From positions 49,620,469 to 49,684,468 of the forward strand of contig CM075760.1 of NCBI GenBank assembly GCA_037974335.1: a DNA stretch of 64,000 nucleotides. Direction: 5' to 3'. The notes below the pieces were generated by a model, which did not search any database, was not told the DNA's origin, and worked only from the letters and a program-made list of their open reading frames with translations. The first letter of the stretch is position 1, and every line of letters begins with the position of its first letter. Shown piece after piece: positions 20,897 through 30,848 of the stretch. The stretch is from Prionace glauca (Eukaryota; Chordata; Chondrichthyes; Carcharhiniformes; Carcharhinidae). The position numbers were made by a program, and so were the translations under genes.

Positions 20897-21933
20897 GAAC
20901 ATAAGAAATAGGAGTAGGAGTAGGCCATCAAGCCCTTCGAGCCTGCCCCACCATTCAATAAGATCATGGCTGATCTGAAGTGGATCAGTTCCACTTTCCC
21001 ACTTTCTCCCCATAACCCTTAATTCCCCTGTCTATCAGAAACCTATCTACCCGTGACTTAAATATATTCAGCGAGGTAGCCTCCACACTCCAATGGGCAG
21101 AGAATTCCAGAGATTCACCACCCTTTGAGTGAAGACCTTCCTCCTCAACTCCGTTCTAAACAGCCTACCACCCTTATCTTGTGGCTGTGCCCTCTCGTCC
21201 TGCTATCCTTTCTAAGCGGGAAGAATCTCTCCACCTCTACCCTATCCATCCTGTTCATTATCTTATGCGAGTCTATAAGATATCCCCTCATCCTTCTAAA
21301 ATCCAACGAGTGCAGACCCAGTCTATTTAGTCTCTCTTCTTAGTCCAACCCCCTCATCTCCGGTATCAGCCTCCTCTGCACTCCCTCCAAGGCCAAAATA
21401 TCCTTGCGGAGGTGCGGTGACCAAAACTGCACACAGCACTCCAGCTGTGGCCAAACCAGTGCCCTGTACAGTTGCAGCAAGACCTCCCTGCTTTTATATT
21501 CAATCCCCCTCGCTATAAAGGCCAGCATCCCATTCGCCTTCTTGAACACATGCTGCACCTGCAGACTGGGTTTTTGCGACTCATGCACAAGGACCCCCAG
21601 GTCCCTCTGCACCGTAGCATGCTGCAGCTTTTCACCCTTTAAATAAGAATCCCTCCTTCTATTATTTCTGCCAATGTGGATAACCTCACACTTGCTAACA
21701 TTATACTCCATGTGCCAGGTCCTTGCCCACTCGCTCACCCTATCCAGATCTCTCTGCAGACCTTCCACACCCTCTATGAAATTTGCTTTACCACTCATCT
21801 TCGTGTCATCAGCAAATTTCGTTATCCTACACTCAGCCCCCTCCTCCAGATCATCTATATAAATGGTAAATAGCTGAGGCCCCAGCACTGATCCCTACGG
21901 CACTCCACTAGTCACCAACCGCCAATCAGAATA
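20897..21933 (-). mobile_element. CR1-like LINE (TTCTTATG subfamily), 5' truncated
   Basis: Minus-strand insertion into the old LINE. The RT part has a 182-codon frame (21888-21340): 'FTIYIDDLEEGAECRITKFADDTK', 'VSKCEVIHIGRNN', 'GVLVHESQKPSLQVQHV', 'YKSREVLLQLYRALVWPQLECC'. The rest of the C-terminus is interrupted, and the 3' end at 20897 carries 'aagaacataagaaatagg', the complement of the TTCTTATG tail. Confidence 0.8.
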
Positions 21934-21974
21934 GCACCCAGAATATCACCCTTTGATCCCATTTCATACAGACT

Positions 21975-22335
21975 CATAAAATTCTAACAGGGTGAGAACA
22001 GATGTTTCCGATGCTGAGAGTGTCCAGAACCAAGGGTAACAATCTGAGGAAACAGGGTAAACCGTTTAAGACAGGGATGTGGAGCCATTTCTTCACCCAA
22101 GCAGTTGGGAGATTGAGAAATTCATTACTGCAGGAAGCACTTGATGTCAAACTGTGTAGTGCATTAAAAAGGCGACTAGATATAGCATTTGGGCTGAATG
22201 GGATGGAGATTTATGGGAAGAAAGCAGCATTAGGCTATTGAGTTGGATGATCAGCAATGTTTGTGATTAATAGCGGAGCAGGCTCGAAGGGCCAAATGGC
22301 CTCCTCCTGTTATTATCTTCTTTGATTCTATTTTA
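21975..22335 (+). repeat. Old CR1-like LINE, 3' block
   Basis: Resumes the copy started at 19660: a decayed 79-codon frame (22002-22238) with 'SRTKGNNLRKQGKPFKTGMW' and 'FFTQAVGRLRNSL', then a 3' end with 'caggctcgaagggccaaatgg' ending near 'cttctttgattctatt'. Confidence 0.7.
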
Positions 22336-22690
22336 AACAGTAGGAGAGAGGGACAGAATAGATATAGGGAAAGTGAGCAGAAATATTCGAAGATAGATGG
22401 ATAAATACGGGGAAAAAGCTGGACTGCGAGTTAAGAATGGAAAGAGGTTGGATGGGACAGAAAACTGGAGATCGGGGAAGAAAACTGCAAAGGGAGAAAG
22501 AGATAGCATGGCAAGAGTCAGATTAGGAAAGAAATAGGGGAGATGTAGAGAGAGGGAGACAAGAATGGTAAGAAAGACAAACAGAACAAGGAATCTGGAA
22601 ACTAGAATCAGAAAAAGCTGGGGGGGGGGGGGGTGGGAGTGGTGAAATAACAGAATGAGGAAGAGAGTTGAGAAGGGAACGAACAATCCT
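22336..22690. repeat. Purine-rich tract with poly-G
   Basis: Plus strand is strongly A+G rich, with a run of 13 G at about 22620-22632. The minus-strand long frame is an artefact of this composition. Confidence 0.75.
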
Positions 22691-23187
22691 GAAGTGACAT
22701 CAAAATTAATCAGCTGACCCGTCTAAAGAAGTCTTCAATCTGCTGTGGTCTTTTACAATTGGGTGCAGGAACGGATGGCAGATTGTATTGCCAATCTCTG
22801 ACATACTTCTGTCCATTTCGGGTCGAATTAGAAAACCCGCCCTGTGTCAGCTAACCCTGTAACACAGATCAGATGAGAAATCCAACCTCTCAGTAATATT
22901 TGTCTGATCATAATTTGCAGACATGCGCCATCAAATTGATAGAAGTGTAATTCACAGATTTCTGATCCCCTGCCCCGATTAACGAGGAATGGTGTATTGG
23001 CTGTTACCAGTCTGCAATGCTAATCTTGAACTGAACTCCTCGAACAACAGCACCACATAGGGAAGTCCTGCCCGTTAGATTGATGCTGAAATCTTCTCCT
23101 CATTGTCAGTTCAGAGATGGAGAAATATGCAGATTTTTTGTCACTAATTTTCAGGTTCTTATCCCTTGTTTTTCTTTTCTCTGACAG
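22691..23187 (+). other. Intron end of GPCR gene 1
   Basis: Unique-looking sequence ending in a pyrimidine tract and the acceptor 'tttctctgacag' (23176-23187). No repeat recognised. Confidence 0.5.
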
Positions 23188-24089
23188 TTAATTTACTGGG
23201 AATTGTGATCCTGAGTCGGGGAAAGTGTGGCCTCTCCACCTGCACAACTCGCTACCTCGTGGCCATGGCAGTGGTGGATCTACTGTTCATCATCATAAAC
23301 CCCATCCTCAACTACATAAATAATTATTATTTCCCCCTGAATTTCCTGTCCCTCACATCAGTATGTCGGGTTAAAGCTGTCCTGGAGACTACAACTGCAG
23401 ACTGTTCTGTCTGGTTCACCGTCACTTTCTCCTTTGATCGATTTGTGGCCATTCGCTGCCAAAAAATGAAATCTAAATATTGCACAGGGAAAACTGCAGC
23501 TGTGGTTCTGGCAACAACTGGCATCCTGTTCTCTGTGAAAAACATTCCCTTCTACTTTGTATCTGAACCTCAACTGATAATCGACAATGCCGAGTGGGGC
23601 TGTAATGCCAAGCCAAGTGTTTGGACTGATCCCGGGTGGATTGGTTTTAACTGGTTTAATCAGGTTTTAACCCCACTGCTCCCGTTCAGTTTAATCTTGT
23701 TGATTAATGCTCTAACAGTCAGTCACATTTTAATGACCAGTCGAGTGCGGAAGGGTCTGAGGGCTCAAAGTAAAGGAGATAATCGCAGAGACCCCGAAAT
23801 GGAAAGCAGAAGGAAGTCAATGATTTTACTCTTTAGCATATCCGGAGCTTTCATTCTGCTCTGGTCGGTTTATGTTGTGAAATTTTTCTATGTAGATGTG
23901 AGAGGATTAATGTATCTCACTATTCCTGAATATACATTCCAAATAGTTGGATTTATCCTGCGGGATTTAAATTGCTGCACAAACACATTTATTTATGCAG
24001 TGACTCAATCCAAATTCAGGGAGCAGATCAGAATCGCGGTGAAATATCCGGTTATAGCAATTACTAATTTAATGAAGAGCCAAAACTGA
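23188..24089 (+). CDS. GPR139-like: GPR139-like GPCR gene 1, exon 2
   Basis: The exon begins after the AG at 23186-23187 in phase 1 and runs to the TGA ending at 24089. With exon 1 it gives 322 residues. It encodes the second half of TM1 (VNLLGIVILS), the intracellular 'RGKCGLSTCTTRYL', TM2 ('LVAMAVVDLLFII'), the TM3 cysteine ('SVCRVKA'), the TM3 end 'FDRFVAIRC' (DRF instead of DRY), TM4-TM5, a basic third loop ('RRDPEMESRRKS'), TM6 ('FSISGAFILLWSVY'), and TM7 ending 'NTFIYAVTQSKF' in place of NPxxY. Class A receptor in the plasma membrane; mammalian GPR139 senses aromatic amino acids and couples mainly to Gq, but the ligands of this expanded fish group are unknown. The frame is intact. The first methionine inside this exon is in TM2, so a separate first exon is needed. 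Confidence 0.88.
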
Positions 24090-24117
24090 GTGACATCCAA
24101 TAAGCCCGGGATGATTA

Positions 24118-24435
24118 ACTGACGTCCTCAGCCAATAATCGACTGGGTCAATAACTTACCATCTCAGACAATCAAAGACTAGATTGCTAACAACTGCCAG
24201 AGCCAATCAGAGTCAGGACTGCTAAACGGCAACCTCAGCCAATCAGAGGTAAGATCGCTAAATGACTGCTTCAGCCAATAAGGGACTAGTTGGCCAAGCA
24301 GCCAACTCAGCCAATCAGAGACTAATTCCATATATGACCACATCATCATGTAAGGAACTGGAACGTAGAGCGACCGCCTCAGCCAATCAGAGTCAGGATT
24401 GCTAAACAACATTTTCAGTCAAACAGGTATTTGAT
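24118..24435 (+). repeat. Degenerate tandem array of CCAAT-type motifs
   Basis: Starting 29 bases after the stop of GPCR gene 1, the word 'cagccaatcagag' or close variants ('cagccaataa', 'agagccaatcagag') recurs about seven times at 24128, 24203, 24237, 24273, 24308 and 24383, embedded in related units that also contain 'gattgctaaac'. Spacing is irregular (about 34-75 bp). CCAAT is the NF-Y core motif, but regulatory use here is inference. Confidence 0.7.
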
Positions 24436-24439
24436 TGCT

Positions 24440-25655
24440 AAACCAGCTTAAAGTCCAGTAGTTTTATTTGTGATTGTGAACTTTTGGAGGCCTGCTCCTT
24501 CATCAGCTGAGATAATCTGGTTGTCTCATTGGGTTGGCTGTTAGCCTCAAGGGGCTTGTCGAAGGGCTGCCTGAGCCTCATTCGACTGATGTTTTTTCTT
24601 TCCTTCTGCCGCATGACCATTGGGCCCATTTTGATAGTGAGGCAGAAATTGGGTCCTCAACTGAGAACTTCGACTTCATCTGGTTGAAGGGTGTAGTCCG
24701 GCAAGTTGACAATGGACTTCACTGTATTGGTATGGTTTTCTACTGTGGTACGAGGAAGACTTGGTTGCTGCTGGTGGGAATGTCGCGTTTCTCAAGTTTC
24801 ATCTTCTTGTTGTTCATGTAGATGGTGTAGTTTTGTTGTCTTGTCTGCTTGGTGGCCTCTAATTTCTGGTCTGCTGTGTCCTGAGGACAAGTTCAGAATA
24901 TTGTCTCTATTTTAGTTTCAAGGCTGTGACATCCGCTGTAGAGTAATATACAAGGTGATTGAGGAGTGTGAGAGAGGTGCAACGGCAACATCTCTAGACA
25001 TAATTTGTATTGTAGGCCGTGTTGACTGAGTTCGTGATCTGTATCCTTTTGGGACCTTGTTTGCTTTCTTGCATTTTGTCGGAATATGATGTCTGTGTTG
25101 ATGTGGGTGATATCGTTGAAGATCCTCTCCACTTTGAACCGATGGTTTGTGCTGTTGGTGATAGCCATGAAGTAGAGATGCCGGCATTGGACTGGAGTCG
25201 TCACAGAAACAAGTCTCACAACACCAAGTTACAGTCCAACAGCTGTATCTGGTAGCACGAACTTTTGGAGCACTGCTCCTTCATCAGGTGAATGGAGAGT
25301 TCACAAACAGGGCCTACATAGACCGACAGAATTGCAAGGTAATGTTTACAATTGAAGTCTTTGCAGGTAATCAAGTCTTTACAGTTACAGATAAAGCGAA
25401 TGGAGAGAGATAATCACAGGTTAAAGAGGTATGCATTGTCTCAAACCATGACAATTAGTAAAATTTTGCAAGCTCAGGCCAAATGTTGGAGTTTAAATGT
25501 AATGTGACATGAACCCAAGATCTGGGCTGAAACCATCCTCACACATGCAGAACTTGGCTATCTGTCTCTGCTCAGTGATTTAGTGTTGCCATGTGTCTTG
25601 AAAGCTGCCTTAGAGAACGCTGACCCATGGTCACAGATTGAATGTCCCTGACTGC
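24440..25655 (-). mobile_element. Penelope-like element complex, minus strand
   Basis: Contains two PLE 3'-type ends read on the minus strand: one with its CTGATGA core at 24500-24506 and one at 25281-25287 with the 'atgccggcattggactgg' border at 25178. Between them (24512-25175) lies sequence likely from the PLE 5' region, without a recognisable domain. From 25300 to 25655 is 3' UTR and the region after the endonuclease ('gccaagttctgcatgtgtg' on the minus strand). It is broken and old. Confidence 0.6.
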
Positions 25656-25932
25656 TGACCTGTTCTCCCAGTAAAAAGTCTGACAACACCAGGTTTTAGT
25701 CCAACCGATTTATTTGATAATATTCTCACAAGCTTTCGAGGGTGCTGCCTCTTTGTCAAGTGAATGGAGAGAACTCTCCATTCACTTGACAAAGAGGCAG
25801 CACCCTCGAAAGCTTGTGAGAATATTATCAAATAAATCGGTTGGACTAAAACCTGGTGTTGTCAGACTTTTTACTGTGTTTACGCCAGTCCAACGCCGGC
25901 ATACCCACTACTACTATCATGACCTGTTCTCC
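25656..25932. mobile_element. Foldback PLE-derived element with 13-bp target duplication
   Basis: The 13-base word TGACCTGTTCTCC stands at 25656-25668 and 25920-25932. Between lie 251 bp: a nearly perfect palindrome 25669-25876 (arms of about 103 bp, two-base centre at 25772-25773), then a single-copy tail with 'ccagtccaacgccggcat', the PLE 3' border. Each arm carries 'gacaaagaggcagcaccctcgaaagc', quoted here as separate blocks: TTGACAA, a GAGG/CCTC stem, and GAAAGC, which is a degenerate hammerhead-like core. It interrupts the PLE endonuclease region. Confidence 0.8.
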
Positions 25933-26360
25933 GACAGGAAGGGGACACTCCTGCCTGGTGATTATCCTGCGGTATCTATTTATACAATGTCGTAGTGTCT
26001 GCATTGTTTCACCAACGTGCCACACCTCGGGACATCCTTTCCTGCAGTGTGTAAGGTTGACCACATTGGCCGACTGACATGAGTATATATCGTGTGCCTG
26101 CTGGATAGTGTCCTGATTTGTGATGGTGATATCCATGTCGATGATTCAGCACGTCCTACAGAGGTTGTATCTGATGTCCAGATCGCTATTGTCCTGAAGT
26201 CTGGGTCGTTTGCTGCAACAATTGTCTATTTGAGGTTGTGTGGTTGTCTGAAGGCAGGTATTAGCTGCGAAGAAGATCTCATAGCTTTTCTGCTTTGGGA
26301 AAGTCCTGGATGATGAAGGATAATGTGTCTGTCATGTCCTGTGTTTAAATTCTGAGGAGG
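25933..26360 (-). mobile_element. Penelope-like element, GIY-YIG endonuclease region
   Basis: The minus-strand frame reads 'HDIYSCQSANVVNLTHCRK', 'CPEVWHVGETMQTLRHC' and 'ITRQECPLPVGEQ' (26100-25920). This matches the PLE GIY-YIG nuclease: the first two aromatic positions are changed, but the Cys-rich segment and 'GET' block remain. Upstream on the same strand (26150-26250) is the linker with 'DQPCRTC'-type residues. Genes of this kind encode an RT followed by this nuclease; no RT core is present here. Confidence 0.7.
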
Positions 26361-26865
26361 TCGATGCAATGCTGGTCGGGGAAAATGTCAGCAGTCAAGC
26401 CCGCTCATCTTCCGATCTTTGGGTCAGTGTCCTGCAAAGGTGGCCTTCAAGACACACGGCAATGCAAAATCACCGGACAGAAACTGATAGCCAAGTTTTG
26501 CACGAGGACGGCCTCAACGTTGAGTTCTTGCTATACTGCATATCGTTCTCAGTATTTGGCCTGAGCTTGTGAAATCTTGCGAACTATCCTGCCTTGAGAC
26601 AATTCATACATCTTTAATCTGTGAGTCATCCTCTCGACAATTGCATTTTCTGTAGCTCTAAAGAGTTAATTACCTGTAGAGACTCGCATTCCAACTACTT
26701 ACTTGGATTTGCATCTGTGTGTGTTTATCGTATATATATGCCGTGTTTGTTAGTCCAGTTCTCCACTCACCTGAGGATGGAGCAATGCTCCAAAAGTTTT
26801 TGATTCCAAATAAACTTTTTGGACATTAACCAGGTGTCGTGAGATTTCTTATTGTCTCTTAGCAT
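26361..26865 (+). mobile_element. Penelope-like element, 3' terminal piece, plus strand
   Basis: Plus-strand remnants of the endonuclease C-terminus ('LQDTRQCKITGQKLIAKF', 26425-26500) lead into a 3' UTR ending with CTGAGGA (26771-26777), a GGAGC/GCTCC hairpin and 'ccaaataaact'. It lies head to head with the minus-strand PLE, as at 695-1535. Confidence 0.65.
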
Positions 26866-27194
26866 CATTCCCTTTGTCAAAAAAAACTCCAGCCTTCCCT
26901 CTTATCACAAGACCATATGTTCTTTCTTCCTCTCCCTCTGTCTTTTCCCTGACTCTGCACTGGTTAGAAAAAAACAAAATATCTGAATTCTTCCTAATAA
27001 AAGACCACCGAAATGAAACATGCTCTCCATTTCCCTCAGTTTCACAAAATGTTCTGTCGTGAGATGTCATTTGTAAAATGTGCGATGTCTTGTCTTTGGG
27101 TAAAGGTTGATCAGTTTTCCCGTTCTGAACCACACCTGCCTTAATAACATAGGGAATATCATAGAATCCTTCAGTGAAGATGGAGGCGATTCTA
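26866..27194. other. Intergenic, nothing recognised
   Basis: A 146-codon minus-strand frame spans this area but has no recognisable domain and overlaps SINE sequence at its start, so it is not called. Confidence 0.35.
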
Positions 27195-27465
27195 GTCTGC
27201 ACTGAACACAAACCAACCCATGCCCTATCTCCATAACCCCACGCATTTACCCTCGCTAATCCCCCTGACAATAAGGGGCAACTTTGCATGACCTATCCAC
27301 CTAACCCGCACATCTTTGGAATTTGGGAGGAAATCGTAACAGCCGGGGGAAGCCCACCCAGACGCGGAAAGAACATGTCGTCTCTGAACAGATGGTCACC
27401 CAAGCCAGGAATCGAGCCCAGGTCCCTGGTGCTGTGAGACATCACACCAAACCACTGGTTAGGTG
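27195..27465 (-). repeat. SINE, minus orientation
   Basis: Complement shows the B-box region 'gggctcgattcctggcttgg' (27400-27420), the 'ttcctcccaaattccaaag' body and 'ccccttattgtc', then a worn tail near 27200. Diverged by many substitutions. Confidence 0.65.
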
Positions 27466-27574
27466 AGGTTAATAAGTAAAGGAAACCCATTTTAAATAAT
27501 AATAATACACCAGATGTGTCACCATTTTCCATGAGAAAGCAAACACAATGTGAATGACTATTTTTATTTTCATT

Positions 27575-28045
27575 CATTCATGGACGTGATGTCGCTGGCT
27601 GGGCCACCATCTGTAGCTTGTGTCGAGTTACCAATCAACTCAATGGCTTGCTTAACCCTTTTACAGGATAGTTATGAAATAAGCATAGTGGTGAGGATTT
27701 GGAGTGATGTGTAGGCCAGAATAGGAAAGGGCGGCGGATTCCCCAGTCCATTCAACTTCACTTCACAACAAAAATTCCGCAGCACTGGAGAACAATAGAC
27801 TGCAATGTTACAATTCTGGATCATAATCTGAGATCAATAGGCTACCATCTTCCAATACTGGATAAAAAACCTGAGAACAATAGACAGCAATGCCTCAGAT
27901 TCTGAGAGCAATAGATTGTAACGTTCCTTCAGTTCGAGTTCTACCATCTGCTGTAGTGGGATTCAACCCAATGATCCACCAGACATGGGGTGAGTTTTTC
28001 AATTAATTGTCTAATGATAATACCACTAGGACATTTCCTCCCTAA
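27575..28045 (-). repeat. Second SINE family, broken copy
   Basis: The tail (27575-27690, complement) has 'ggcccagccagcgacatcacgtcc', i.e. blocks 'ggcccagccag' and 'cgacatcacgtcc'. The head (27940-28045, complement) has 'tgggttgaatcccac' and 'taccattatca'. The middle has been replaced by unrelated sequence with loose 'gagaacaatagac' repeats (27790-27915). The tail matches the LINE at 59640-60310. Confidence 0.45.
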
Positions 28046-28099
28046 CTTATGTTGAGATTATTGGAATATATATTTGGTTTGGATGGAGACGACGAGTTT

Positions 28100-28383
28100 A
28101 GTTTATTTAGTAATGTCACAAGTCTGCTTATATCAACACGTGGAAATCCAAGTGTCGCCACACTCTGGCGCCTGTTCGGGCAAAACTGATGGCGAATTTA
28201 GCATGGCAAATGCACCCTAACGAGCAGGTCTTTTGGACTGTGGGAGGAAACTGGAACACCTGGAGGAAACCCATGATGACACAGGGGAGGACACACAAAC
28301 TCCACACAGTGAACAAAGCCGGTACTCAAAATCTGGTCCCTGGCACTGTGAGGCAACACTATTAACTACTGTGCCACCACAAT
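28100..28383 (-). mobile_element. SINE with 'agacttgtgac' tail, minus orientation
   Basis: Full-length copy. The complement begins 'gtggtggcacagtagttaatag' (A-box area), includes 'gtgccagggaccag', the common body 'cctcccacagtccaaaagac', then 'attcgccatcagttttgccc' and 'ggcgccagagtgtggcgac', and ends 'agcagacttgtgacattac'. This tail differs from the copy at 20511: same head and body but another 3' end. Confidence 0.75.
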
Positions 28384-28429
28384 GCAGCCGCTAGTGACTT
28401 TGCTGTCTATGCTTCAAGTGGCAAGAGCA

Positions 28430-29405
28430 ATCCAGTTAATTGCAGGCCATGATCCCTACATCAACGGTAGGAAAGTTATTGAAGAGGATACTTCAAGAAG
28501 GATCTGTTCCCATTTGGAAGTAAGTGGACGTATTAGTGAGAGGCAACATGGTTTTGTGAAGGGGAGATCGTGACTCACTAACTTGATCGAGTGTTTTTGA
28601 GGAAGATGATTAACGAGGAGAAGGTAGTGGATGTTATCTACATGGATTTCAGTAAGGTCTTTGACAAGGTCCCTCTTAGCAGACTAATGCAGAACATGAA
28701 ATCACATGGGATCAGAGGTGAACTGGCAAGGTCGATACCAAACTGGCTTGGTCAAAGAAGACAGTGGGAGGTTGTCTTTTTCTGAATGATGATTATGACA
28801 AGTGGCATTCCTCAGGATCAGAGCTGAGAACTTTCCTTTTTGCAACATTGTGTATGACACAACGGTTGCAAGTTTGTGGATGATACAAAAGTTGATGGAT
28901 TTGCAGATGGCGGTGAGGACCATAAGAGAATGCAGCAAGATATGGATCGATTGGAGACTTGGGCGGAGAGGTGGAAAAACGTAATTTGACCTCACTGGAA
29001 TGGCAGAGGTTGAGGGATGAACTGATAGAAGTCTACACGATTATGAGAGGGGTGGACAGAGTGGGTAGTCAGAAGCTTTTTTTTTCTCAGAATGGAAGAG
29101 TCATTTACTCGGTGGCACAAGTTCAAGGTGCGACGGTCAAGGTTTAAAGGAGATTACGAGGCAGATTTTTTTTTCTACAAAAATGGTGGTGGGTGCCTGT
29201 AACTCATTGCCGGGGGAAGGAGTGGAAGCGGATACGGTAGTGACTTTTAAGAGGCGTCTTGACAAGTACATGAATAGGATGGGAACGGAGGAATATGGAC
29301 CCTGGAAGGGGAAAGATTTTAGTTCAGTTGACGCAGTATGGTCAGTGCAGGCTTCGAGGGCCAAACGGGCCTGTTTCTGTGCTGTAATTTTCTTTGTTCT
29401 TACTC
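28430..29405 (+). repeat. Old CR1-like LINE, 5' truncated
   Basis: Plus-strand RT blocks: 'GRISERQHGFVKGRS' (28528-28572), 'VIYMDFSKVFDKVPLSRLMQ' (28630-28690), 'HGIRGELARSIPNWLGQRR', then a jump to the C-terminus 'LTSLEWQRLRDELIEVYTIM' (28990) and 'VVVGACNSLPGEGVEA' (29180). It ends with 'tgctgtaattttctttgttctta' blocks at 29380-29403. Internal deletion and several frameshifts. Confidence 0.75.
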
Positions 29406-29679
29406 TAACACCTGAAACAAAAAATGATGAATGATTTTAGCGTTTAATCAATCAAGTCACAAAGTTATTGGAGGCGATGAATGGCAAAAAGTTCAATGAT
29501 GTATATTATCCTTACGGTAATATTTACGGGCATAACCTGATATAATAGAATGGGTTTATGTTAATGCTAAAGTAAATTATCTCGAAACCAATAATATGTG
29601 TGCATTGAGAGGCGCGTTCAGGTCTCCACACTTAAACCTTTACATTGATCTTAAAAGAAAACATATACTATGATCATTC
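29406..29679. other. Intergenic, nothing recognised
   Basis: AT-rich; no gene or repeat recognised. Confidence 0.35.
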
Positions 29680-29752
29680 CAATGCGGGTAGGATGGTCTG
29701 TCGGAGACTCGGTGCAGACTCAATGGGCCATATGGCCTCCTTCTGCATAGTC
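29680..29752 (+). repeat. SINE 3' tail fragment
   Basis: 'ggtgcagactcaatgggcc' followed by 'atggcctccttctgcat', the SINE/CR1 tail, cut at its end by the next element. Confidence 0.55.
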
Positions 29753-29756
29753 ATAA

Positions 29757-30480
29757 AGAAGAACAAAAAACAACCCAGCACGGGAAACAGGCCCCTCGGC
29801 CCAACGAGCCCGCGCCGCCACATCACCCTACACCTATTCTACCCTGCATATCTATGAATGGAACCCTACTCAGTCAGATTCAGGGGAGAATAGTGTCAAT
29901 TTGGTAAAAACCGATTAGCCTAAGAGCACATCTTTGGGGTGTGGGAGGAAACCGGAGCGCCCGGAGGAAACCCACGCAACCATAGGGAGAATGCGCAAAC
30001 TCCCACAGACACAGGCCCAAATCCATGTGCCTGCACAGCTAGCAGTGCTAGTCACTGAGCTGTTGCGGCGCCCATCTACCGGTCCAGGATCAAGCACACA
30101 CACCGACATGAAGTACGAGGCCACTCCTGGAACTTCCAAGAGCAGCCCACGCATGACCCGCCGTGTGAATGCCCCTCGTTTGACACGAGGTGGACCTCCA
30201 CCTGTGGAATAAAGACAAAAATATTAATCTTACAGCCTGCCTTTCCGGTGTCTCCCGAGGTTTAACCCTATTTAATATCCCCTACCATATCCCTCCATTC
30301 TCGTTTCACTCATGTGCCTATCTAACTGCATCTTAAACGAGTCCAACGTTCCTGCCTCCACCACCCTACTCGGTAGCGCGTTCCAGACCCCCACAACTCA
30401 TGTCTGCCTCTCCATTATTTCCAACTTCCAATACTTCCCTGAACCTCAACACCTCATCTAGGCTGTAAATTCTCTTCTTT
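29757..30480 (-). mobile_element. CR1-like LINE 3' end (same family as 2798-5919)
   Basis: The complement ends with the 'gggccgaggggcctg' tail and TTCTTTG-like repeats near 29757. The 3' UTR contains the SINE-like segment with 'ctgtgtctgtgggagtttgc' (about 29990-30010) and a tRNA-head-like 'cagctcagtgactagcactg' (30035-30060). Upstream is the RT C-terminus with 'ggggtctggaacgcgctacc' (about 30375-30395). Much of the element was lost by 5' truncation. Confidence 0.75.
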
Positions 30481-30707
30481 GCGTGTAAAAAAGTGTTGGA
30501 TTGAACAGGGTGAGGTGAAGCTGTTTGTTTAGTGACTGTAATTGATGTGAGTCTCCATGGATCTGATTGGTGTGCCTGGAGGGATTTCCCCCTTCGAATA
30601 ATAAGGGATTCCGTTCAATGTGTTGTCCCATTGAGTCAGCGGGAGCGACAACTCCAACACTAACAGCAATCAGCGGCTGTGGAGAGAGAGGGAGGGAGAG
30701 GAGACAT
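30481..30707 (+). other. 5' flank of GPCR gene 2
   Basis: Between the LINE end and the 42-bp repeats. Probable 5' UTR/promoter area of gene 2; a 'gagagagggagggagaggag' purine stretch (30683) lies just upstream of the repeats. No core promoter motif is firm. Confidence 0.4.
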
Positions 30708-30848
30708 CAGAATCTGGGAGCAATGGCCCAGAATGTTCCAACAGTGGATCAGAATCTGGGGACAATGTCCCAGAGTATTCCAACAATTGATCGGAATCTG
30801 GGAACAATGACCCAGAGTGTTCCAACAATTGATCGGAATCTGGGAACA
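30708..30848 (+). repeat. 42-bp tandem repeat carrying in-frame ATGs
   Basis: Three complete 42-bp units (30708-30749, 30750-30791, 30792-30833) and the start of a fourth. Each contains 'atctggg..caatg'. The resulting ATGs at 30723, 30765, 30807 and 30849 are all in the reading frame of the GPCR exon. Unit consensus translates to 14 residues such as 'RNLGTMTQSVPTID'. Confidence 0.85.

Noticed and set aside
26849-27289. 146-codon minus-strand frame
   Set aside because: Its first part lies in SINE sequence and the rest matches no known domain.
30567-30722. Longer N-terminus of GPCR gene 2 beginning before 30723
   Set aside because: The frame is open but has no convincing ATG; the first ATGs with suitable context lie in or after the 42-bp repeats.
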